Positions 58,590-64,000 of a stretch of 64,000 nt of DNA are shown piece by piece. The translations under genes and the position numbers were made by a program. The notes under the pieces are model-generated. The model searched no databases. It was not told where the DNA came from and saw only the letters and a program-made list of their open reading frames with translations. Source of the DNA: Bacteroidota bacterium (GTDB lineage: Bacteria; Bacteroidota; Bacteroidia; 2-12-FULL-35-15); contig JAOQAE010000004.1 of assembly GCA_025963725.1 (NCBI GenBank), positions 431,616-495,615 on the forward strand, read 5' to 3'. Each line of letters opens with the position of its first letter. The first letter of the stretch is position 1.

Positions 58590-59453
58590 TTAAAAGTAAA
58601 GGTCCAGCAGCACAAACACTGCGAAGATCACGCTTGCAATGCCATTGGTAGTGAAGAACGCAATGTTCACCTTGCTGAGGTCGTTGGGCTTCACAAGCAA
58701 ATGCTGGTAGATCAGCAGTCCGCTGAAAAATACAACCCCTGTCCAGTACCATACATTGAAATGCGCATAAAACCCGGCATAGATCACAAAAAGCGCGCTG
58801 AACACATGCAATACGACAGATAGCGTGAGCGCGCCTTTTCTTCCGAGCCATACGGGAATGGAGCGAAGGTCTTTTGAGCGGTCGAATTCTTCATCCTGCA
58901 AGGCATAGATAATATCGAAGCCGCTAACCCAGAACAGCACTGCAAAGGAAAAGAACAAAGGCAACCATGCAAATTCCCCGGTAACGGCAAGGTAGGCGCC
59001 GATCGGGGCGAGCGCTAATCCTACGCCTAAAATAAGATGGCATAAGGCTGTGAAGCGCTTGGTGAGGCTGTATCCGAGCACCACCAGCAATGCCACGGGT
59101 GATAGATAGAAGCACAGCGGATTGATGAAAAAGGTGGCGCTTACAAATAAAATGCAGTTAATGAACACAAACACCAATGCTGCTGTCGGCTTCACAATTC
59201 CTGCGGGGATCTCGCGAACGGCGGTGCGTGCATTCTGCTCATCGATGTAACGGTCGATGTAGCGGTTAAAAGCCATGGCAGCGCTTCTTGCGAACACCAT
59301 GCAAAGTACCACCAGCCCGAACAATTCCAGGTTAAACGACGCATTGGTGGTGGTCACGGCAAGGAAATAGCCGATGATGGCGAATGGCAGTGCAAAAACT
59401 GTATGGCTGAACTTAACGAGCGAAAGATAATTGTTGATGGTTCTTGTTGGCAC
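58590..59453 (-). CDS. UbiA-family prenyltransferase, probable MqnP-type
   Basis: A 287-aa protein with eight or nine membrane helices. The two Asp-rich catalytic loops are NRYIDRYIDEQNARTAVREIPAG (about residues 62-85) and DIIYALQDEEFDRSKDLRSIP (about 172-192), which coordinate magnesium and the prenyl diphosphate. This pairing (TAVREIPAG, DLRSIP) is typical of the 4-hydroxybenzoate-like prenyltransferases that many Bacteroidota use for menaquinone through the futalosine route; the acceptor cannot be proved by sequence alone. The 95-aa membrane protein gene lies 12 bases upstream, so they form an operon. Confidence 0.9.
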   Translation of the reverse strand: MPTRTINNYLSLVKFSHTVFALPFAIIGYFLAVTTTNASFNLELFGLVVLCMVFARSAAMAFNRYIDRYIDEQNARTAVREIPAGIVKPTAALVFVFINCILFVSATFFINPLCFYLSPVALLVVLGYSLTKRFTALCHLILGVGLALAPIGAYLAVTGEFAWLPLFFSFAVLFWVSGFDIIYALQDEEFDRSKDLRSIPVWLGRKGALTLSVVLHVFSALFVIYAGFYAHFNVWYWTGVVFFSGLLIYQHLLVKPNDLSKVNIAFFTTNGIASVIFAVFVLLDLYF

Positions 59454-59465
59454 GGTACTGAAGCA

Positions 59466-59753
59466 TTAATGGTTCATTTTGCTCATGATGATCACTGCGA
59501 GCATAAACAGGATGGGAACAGAGCTGAGGAGCATACCCAGCACGCCGGCGGTGAATTTATGCTTATTGATCTCATTTCTTGTATCAATAAAAACGTAAAT
59601 GGCGGATGTCACCATACCCACAAATCCCGCAAGGATCGCAAAGAAAACCGCGAATGTGAATCCTATCCCCAACACCGGCGCGATGCATAAAAAGGCCGCA
59701 AGCGCTCCGAAGAAAACACTTGCGTATCCTAATACCTTTAATCTCTTTTCCAA
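59466..59753 (-). CDS. Small three-helix membrane protein
   Basis: A 95-aa protein with three predicted membrane helices (VLGYASVFFGALAAFLCIAPVLG, AVFFAILAGFVGMVTSAIYVF and GVLGMLLSSVPILFMLAVII), separated by short loops. Similar short proteins of unknown function are common in Bacteroidota. It is positioned between the subtilase gene (12 bases upstream) and the prenyltransferase gene (12 bases downstream), the latter suggesting cotranscription. Confidence 0.75.
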   Translation of the reverse strand: MEKRLKVLGYASVFFGALAAFLCIAPVLGIGFTFAVFFAILAGFVGMVTSAIYVFIDTRNEINKHKFTAGVLGMLLSSVPILFMLAVIIMSKMNH

Positions 59754-59765
59754 TTTTATAATTTT

Positions 59766-61895
59766 CTACAAAATTACCAATTTTTCCGAAGCAACGGTGT
59801 TTCCGTTCACCACAAGGCTGCAGAAATACAGGCCGGCGTTCAGCTCCGCCGTAAAGCTGGTAACGCTGTTGTTCAGCACAAGGATCTTAACCAGCTTGCC
59901 GGTGGAATTGTATATTCGGATCTCGTTCTTCGCTTTCTGGTTAAGGCCGCTCAACTTCACATTCAGCAGGCTGCCTGTACCGGAAGGATTCGGGTAAACG
60001 CTGAACATTGCAGGGTTTTCAGGGCTTTCTGCTATTCCTGTGAGCGAGCAGGTGAGCGCTGCAAAGGCGTCCACTTTCCCGTAGCCCCAGTAATTATCTG
60101 GCAGTGCGCTTCCTGTGAAGGCATCGGTTTTCGGGCATTGGATGATCGCGTTTTTTACTTCCATTGCGGTAGCGGTAGGGTTCTTCTGCAGGAACAGTGC
60201 TGCAATCCCCGCTACGCAGGGGCTTGAGTGGGAAGTTCCGCCATCGCGGACATGGTAGCCGCCCAGCGCAAGCGCATCGGGGTAGCTGGCAATGATGCCC
60301 GGAGCAAGGGAAAGCACAACTGCCGCCAGCGTGTTATCGCCGGGAGCGGCAATGTCGGGCTTGATCCTGCCGTCGCGTGTAGGCCCAACGCTGGAGGTAA
60401 TATGTCTTGCGCCGGCTACTGTTGAAGTGTTCAGGCAAACGTTCCCGTTATAATCGATATAGCTGTGCCGGTTCGTATAATTGGCCACCGCGATCACGTT
60501 ATCGAGGCAAAGAAAGCTGCTCACCGTGGTTTTGTTATTGTCCTGCTGCCTGTAGTACATGCTATCGGGCATTACGGCAACTGAAGGAAGTGCGCCGCTG
60601 TAAAAATCGAAGCTCCATGCATCGAACCTGCCGCTGCCGGTGGCCATCAGCCGCCAGTTATAGCCGGTTGAATCGGGATAGATCAGAAACTCCAGCGAAT
60701 AAGTGCCGTTGATAAGGTCGCCGTAGCTGAGGATCCTGCCGATGCGGTTGCCGTTGTTATAAAGCGTGTCTTCCTGCAACACACCCACATGCGCTGCAAT
60801 GTTTGAAAAAGAAATATTCCCGCGGCGGGAATAAGGGCTCATCTGGTCGGCGCCGATCGCAAACTGCACATTGTTAAAATCCGCTGTATCGGCCCAGATC
60901 TGGATATAAGGCGTTTGTCCCGAATAAGCCAAATACGTAAGATTGGTATCGGCGGTAACGGTGTATCCGAGATGATACGGCACATTCCCGGCATTCCCGG
61001 CAGCAGCCACAAAAGCCTGGCCGCTCTGCGCATTGATCATGCTGCTGATCATCTGCGCCTGCAGGTCCTGCCCGTCGTGCGAGCCGTAATAATCGCCGAG
61101 GCTGGCATTGATCACGCAGGGTTTTCCCATGGCCTGCGCCTTTGCATAAATATAATTCACTGCATCGCTGATGAGCGTGGAAGAGTTGCTGCTGAAATCG
61201 ATCGCTACCACAATAATATCCGCCTTTGGGGCAACGCCTTTGTAATTGCCTGTGGCAAGCCCGTTTCCTACTGCGATCCCGGCCACATGCGTGCCATGGC
61301 CTGAAAAAGGCACATCGGTATGTGCTGCGGCAAATCCGCTGTCGATCTGCAGGCTCGTCCATTCCTGTCCGTAATTATAAGGCAATGGGGTATTGGCTGC
61401 AGCGGGCTGCGATTGGTCCCAGAGAAAATCGATCCGGCTTTTCCCGGTGCTGTCCTGGAAATCGGGATGGCTGAAATCAATGCCTGTATCGATAATGCCG
61501 ACCACGATGCCGCTGCCATCATATCCCTGTGGCAATGGGGCTGTGCCGTTATGCACCTGCACGGTATTCGTCTGGATGAGCATGGTGTCGTTCAGCGGCT
61601 GTGTATGCGGTGTATAGGCTTCCATGCGCTGGATGGCATTGCTGCTTTCAAATGTTTTTACCGCGGAAACAGGGATGCGCACGGTGGAAATATTCCCGGA
61701 TGCATAATGAAAAATGCCTCCGGATGCAGCGCAGAGCTGCTTTACAGTTTCCACATTTCCTTTTACGAAAACATCGATTTGCTGTGAAGATGCAGGCGAC
61801 TCTTTTACTTTTCTTGCAAGGTCGAAATTCATTTTGCTTTGCGCGGAAAGCATCGCCGAGAAAAGCAGGAATGCCGGGAGTAGTATTTTCTTCAT
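59766..61895 (-). CDS. Subtilisin-like serine protease (S8), T9SS type A cargo
   Basis: A 709-aa secreted protease with signal MKKILLPAFLLFSAMLSAQ, a prodomain-like region to about residue 120, and an S8 domain. The triad is D136 in VVGIIDTGIDFSHPDF, H200 in SGHGTHVAG and S555 in GTSHSSPCVAG (an unusual variant of GTSMAxPHVAG with His after Ser). An insertion of about 180 residues of beta structure (roughly 300-500) lies between His and Ser, as in larger lactocepin- or fervidolysin-like enzymes. The C-terminus is a T9SS type A domain (VYPNPSGT ... AGLYFCSL). The gene is divergent from the Dlt-like operon. Confidence 0.93.
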   Translation of the reverse strand: MKKILLPAFLLFSAMLSAQSKMNFDLARKVKESPASSQQIDVFVKGNVETVKQLCAASGGIFHYASGNISTVRIPVSAVKTFESSNAIQRMEAYTPHTQPLNDTMLIQTNTVQVHNGTAPLPQGYDGSGIVVGIIDTGIDFSHPDFQDSTGKSRIDFLWDQSQPAAANTPLPYNYGQEWTSLQIDSGFAAAHTDVPFSGHGTHVAGIAVGNGLATGNYKGVAPKADIIVVAIDFSSNSSTLISDAVNYIYAKAQAMGKPCVINASLGDYYGSHDGQDLQAQMISSMINAQSGQAFVAAAGNAGNVPYHLGYTVTADTNLTYLAYSGQTPYIQIWADTADFNNVQFAIGADQMSPYSRRGNISFSNIAAHVGVLQEDTLYNNGNRIGRILSYGDLINGTYSLEFLIYPDSTGYNWRLMATGSGRFDAWSFDFYSGALPSVAVMPDSMYYRQQDNNKTTVSSFLCLDNVIAVANYTNRHSYIDYNGNVCLNTSTVAGARHITSSVGPTRDGRIKPDIAAPGDNTLAAVVLSLAPGIIASYPDALALGGYHVRDGGTSHSSPCVAGIAALFLQKNPTATAMEVKNAIIQCPKTDAFTGSALPDNYWGYGKVDAFAALTCSLTGIAESPENPAMFSVYPNPSGTGSLLNVKLSGLNQKAKNEIRIYNSTGKLVKILVLNNSVTSFTAELNAGLYFCSLVVNGNTVASEKLVIL

Positions 61896-61946
61896 GTGTA
61901 AAGATTATTTACGAAATTTACGAATTATATAGCAGATGCGGAAATA

Positions 61947-63416
61947 ATGGCTCACAGCCTTTTACATACAGATGAATCACCGGCTGAAAGGGTTGCAGGC
62001 GCTATGCGGAAGTTTGCGGCTCACAATGCCATGTACATCGGGCAGCGGTATTATACGTATGCAGAGCTGTATGAGCTCACAGGAAGGATCTATTCCCTGA
62101 TCCCGCAGGATAAAGTGTACAAGCGGATCGGGATCTGCTGCAATAACGATATTGAAACGTACGCGTCCATACTTGCTGTAAGTTTATACGGAGCGGCGTA
62201 TGTACCGCTGAACAGGGATTTTCCGGTATTGAGAAACAGGAAGATCGCAGAAGATTGCGGCCTGGAGCTGATCATGTGCAGCACGGAGAATGATGGCTTG
62301 AAGGCAATTGCAGGCGATGCTCAATATTTGCTCACAGCTTCCGCACAGGCAGCAGAAGGCAGGATCGTAAAAAGAACGGATCAGCCAACAAGCTATATCC
62401 TTTTTACTTCCGGCTCTACAGGCGAGCCGAAGGGCGTTCCGGTTTCTCATGCTAACCTGCGCAGCTTTTTCAATTACTTCCTTGCCAATTATGATTTTGA
62501 TGAGCGCGACCGCTTTCTTCAAACTTACGAGCTCACTTTCGATGTTTCCGTTTTCTCTTTTTTTATGCCCCTCATGGTTGGCGCCTGTTGTTATGTGCTG
62601 CCGGCTGAAGGCATAAAGCCGCTGAAGATCGTGGAATGCCTGCAGAAGCACACTATTACGGTTGTAAGCATGGTGCCCGGCGTGCTGCGTTATCTCGACA
62701 GCTATTTTAAAGAGATCGTTCTTCCGGGGCTGCGTTTCAGCTTTTTCTCGGGTGATGCCCTGTATCATGAGCTTGCGGCAAGGTGGAGCGGTTGCATTCC
62801 CAATGCCGCGATCCATAATTTTTACGGCCCTACCGAAACCACCATTGTGTGCACACGCTATATTTTTGACCCGCAAGGGCCGGTAACTGAAAACGGGATC
62901 GTGCCGCTGGGTAAGCCATTTGAAGGGATAGAGCTTATCATTGTAAATGAAGATCTGCAGGAAACCGAAAAGGGAGAGCTCTGCTTTTCCGGTACACAGG
63001 TGATCCCCGAATACCTTGATGGAGCAAACGGGGAAAAGTTCTTTGTGAAGAATGAAAAGCGGTATTATAAAACCGGCGACCTGGCTTCTTGGAACATAAC
63101 CGGTGATCTTGTTTTTCATGGCCGGGCCGACAGCCAGGTAAAGGTGAACGGCTACAGGGTAGAGCTGGCGGAAGTGGAGAATGCAGTACGCAAAGCATCC
63201 GGCAGCGAATGCATTGTGATGTGCGTGCAGGAAAATAAGCTGAGCCGCCTGGTCGCGTATACGCAGAAAGGCATGGATGAAGAAGCGCTGCGAAACAGGC
63301 TGGCAAGCCTTCTTCCGGAATATATGATCCCTCACAAATTCATCCCGGTTGATGCATTTCCCCTGAACGCCAACGGCAAAATTGACCGGAAAGCGCTGAT
63401 AAATGCGTATATTTGA
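61947..63416 (+). CDS. Amino-acid adenylation (AMP-forming) enzyme, DltA-like
   Basis: A 489-aa ANL-superfamily enzyme, the size of a free-standing adenylation domain. Core motifs: TSYILFTSGSTGEPKG (A3), FYGPTETT (A5), YKTGDLASW (A7), FHGRADSQVKVNGYRVELAEVE (A8) and NANGKIDRKAL with the catalytic Lys (A10). It should activate an amino or related carboxylic acid as acyl-AMP and load it on a carrier protein. The following genes encode a carrier protein and an MBOAT, the order of D-alanine (Dlt) systems; substrate not readable without specificity-pocket analysis. Confidence 0.9.
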   Translation: MAHSLLHTDESPAERVAGAMRKFAAHNAMYIGQRYYTYAELYELTGRIYSLIPQDKVYKRIGICCNNDIETYASILAVSLYGAAYVPLNRDFPVLRNRKIAEDCGLELIMCSTENDGLKAIAGDAQYLLTASAQAAEGRIVKRTDQPTSYILFTSGSTGEPKGVPVSHANLRSFFNYFLANYDFDERDRFLQTYELTFDVSVFSFFMPLMVGACCYVLPAEGIKPLKIVECLQKHTITVVSMVPGVLRYLDSYFKEIVLPGLRFSFFSGDALYHELAARWSGCIPNAAIHNFYGPTETTIVCTRYIFDPQGPVTENGIVPLGKPFEGIELIIVNEDLQETEKGELCFSGTQVIPEYLDGANGEKFFVKNEKRYYKTGDLASWNITGDLVFHGRADSQVKVNGYRVELAEVENAVRKASGSECIVMCVQENKLSRLVAYTQKGMDEEALRNRLASLLPEYMIPHKFIPVDAFPLNANGKIDRKALINAYI

Positions 63417-63424
63417 GGGAGCAC

Positions 63425-63664
63425 ATGGACACATCAGAACGCTTGCAGCAGGTATTCAGGAAAGTATTTCAGAAGGATGATCTCCTCGTCTCAGCGTCCA
63501 CAACCGCGAAAGACATCAGGATGTGGGATTCGCTCACGCACCTCGAATTGATCGCGGCAGTGGAAGAGGAGTTTAATATAAAGTTTTCCTTCAGCGAAGT
63601 GATGCAATTCAATGCGGTTGGCGATATGCTTGTTGCTCTCAGCCGGAAGTCCGGAGAAATATAA
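63425..63664 (+). CDS. Acyl carrier protein, DltC-like
   Basis: A 79-aa carrier protein. The phosphopantetheine-accepting Ser is S36 in MWDSLTHLELI, preceded by acidic helix I (SERLQQVFRKVFQKDDL) and followed by helix III (FSFSEVMQFNAVGDML). It should be loaded by the adenylation enzyme encoded eight bases upstream and hand the acyl group to the MBOAT that starts six bases downstream. A longer frame from a TTG upstream overlaps the previous gene and was not used. Confidence 0.9.
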   Translation: MDTSERLQQVFRKVFQKDDLLVSASTTAKDIRMWDSLTHLELIAAVEEEFNIKFSFSEVMQFNAVGDMLVALSRKSGEI

Positions 63665-63670
63665 CCATCT

Positions 63671-64000
63671 GTGATCTTGATCTTCAATTCCCTCATATTT
63701 CTGTGCTTTGTGGTTGTCACGGTCATCATCAACTACCTGCTTCCTGAGCGCTTCCGCTCTTTTTTTCTCCTGTTTTGCAGCCTCGCCTTTATCGGGTATT
63801 ACAACATCGAATCATTGCTTGCAGTGCTCGTATTCTCCCTTTTTACCTTTTACATTTCAAGGAACATCCGCGGGAACCGGCTGCTTTACATCGCTGGCAT
63901 CCTGCTCAATGCCTATGCGGTGATCATGTTCAATTATTTCTTCGCCACGCGGCAGGGATTTGACTTTTCATACGCGGCCATTAGCTTCAACGTCAACAGC
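63671..64000 (+). CDS. N-terminus of an MBOAT acyltransferase, DltB-like (partial)
   Basis: A frame open from GTG 63671 (or TTG 63677, giving MIFNSLIFL) to the window end. The opening IFNSLIFLCFVVVTVIINYLLPERFRSFFLLFCSLAFIGYYN is cut here by position: residues 4-44 show IFNSLIFL and RSFFLLFCSLAFIGYY, the standard N-terminus of membrane-bound O-acyltransferases of the DltB/AlgI group. The catalytic His lies beyond the window. Together with the two preceding genes it suggests transfer of an activated acyl group across the membrane to an envelope polymer or lipid. Confidence 0.82.
   Translation, partial: MILIFNSLIFLCFVVVTVIINYLLPERFRSFFLLFCSLAFIGYYNIESLLAVLVFSLFTFYISRNIRGNRLLYIAGILLNAYAVIMFNYFFATRQGFDFSYAAISFNVNS

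Noticed and set aside
62184-63434. A 416-codon open frame on the minus strand opposite the adenylation enzyme
   Set aside because: It is a shadow of a gene with complete A-domain motifs; its translation is rich in His, Arg, Cys and Phe without any domain pattern.

Overview
The window is chromosomal DNA of a free-living Bacteroidota bacterium, most likely a Chitinophagales/Sphingobacteriia-like lineage; the rank below phylum is a guess. The evidence is the -7 promoter box TAnnTTTG before many genes, five proteins with type A and one with type B type IX secretion (T9SS) sorting domains, a PorP/SprF-family outer-membrane protein, a UbiA prenyltransferase of the futalosine-menaquinone type, and near absence of Shine-Dalgarno sequences. 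No rRNA, tRNA, CRISPR array, prophage or transposase was seen.

Layout. 1-5.2 kb: end of an unknown gene, a thioredoxin-fold protein without CXXC, a YkoF-like protein, a cyclophilin, a 50-aa ORF, DNA topoisomerase III and a secreted beta-rich protein. 5.2-9.5 kb: RRM protein, serine hydrolase lipoprotein, coiled-coil lipoprotein, esterase and an SRPBCC/DUF7793-like pair. 9.8-21.7 kb: ABC exporter, a candidate coupled small ORF before an SRPBCC protein, lone receiver protein, NamZ muramidase, LolC/E-like permease, a toxin-antitoxin pair, cystathionine beta-synthase, a metal-chelate receptor and a patatin/Omp85 protein. 21.8-34.4 kb: membrane pyrophosphatase with an extraordinary Cys/Met-rich tail, lipoprotein, two T9SS cargo proteins, a DUF2167 protein, a tandem array of three paralogous lipoproteins with a shared promoter architecture, and a subtilase. 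34.4-45.1 kb: UvrD/AddA-type helicase-nuclease, two TonB_C-like secreted proteins, an ECF-type sigma factor, a probable membrane regulator, a third TonB_C-like protein, a fused MFS/spermidine synthase, a barrel protein and an SDR. 45.2-53.2 kb: a 1606-aa type B adhesin of thirteen 88-aa repeats, its SprF-like partner and a sialidase-like cargo protein. 53.3-64 kb: 7TM-HD phosphodiesterase, thiolase, NlpC/P60, SanA-like protein, prenyltransferase, subtilase, and the start of a Dlt-like operon (adenylation enzyme, carrier protein, MBOAT) that runs off the end.

Common threads. Much of the window serves the cell envelope: T9SS cargo and a translocon partner, at least five lipoproteins, wall-active enzymes and a candidate surface-acylation system. 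The intergenic DNA carries several different families of short repeats, most of them inverted repeats; one C/T-rich element lies inside a coding sequence and another supplies a start codon. The strongest candidates for something undescribed are the metallothionein-like tail on the pyrophosphatase (24011-24346) and the three-gene lipoprotein array whose members share a phase-locked upstream box and a rare strong Shine-Dalgarno (30250-32147). Function calls are from reading the sequence only; no searches were run.
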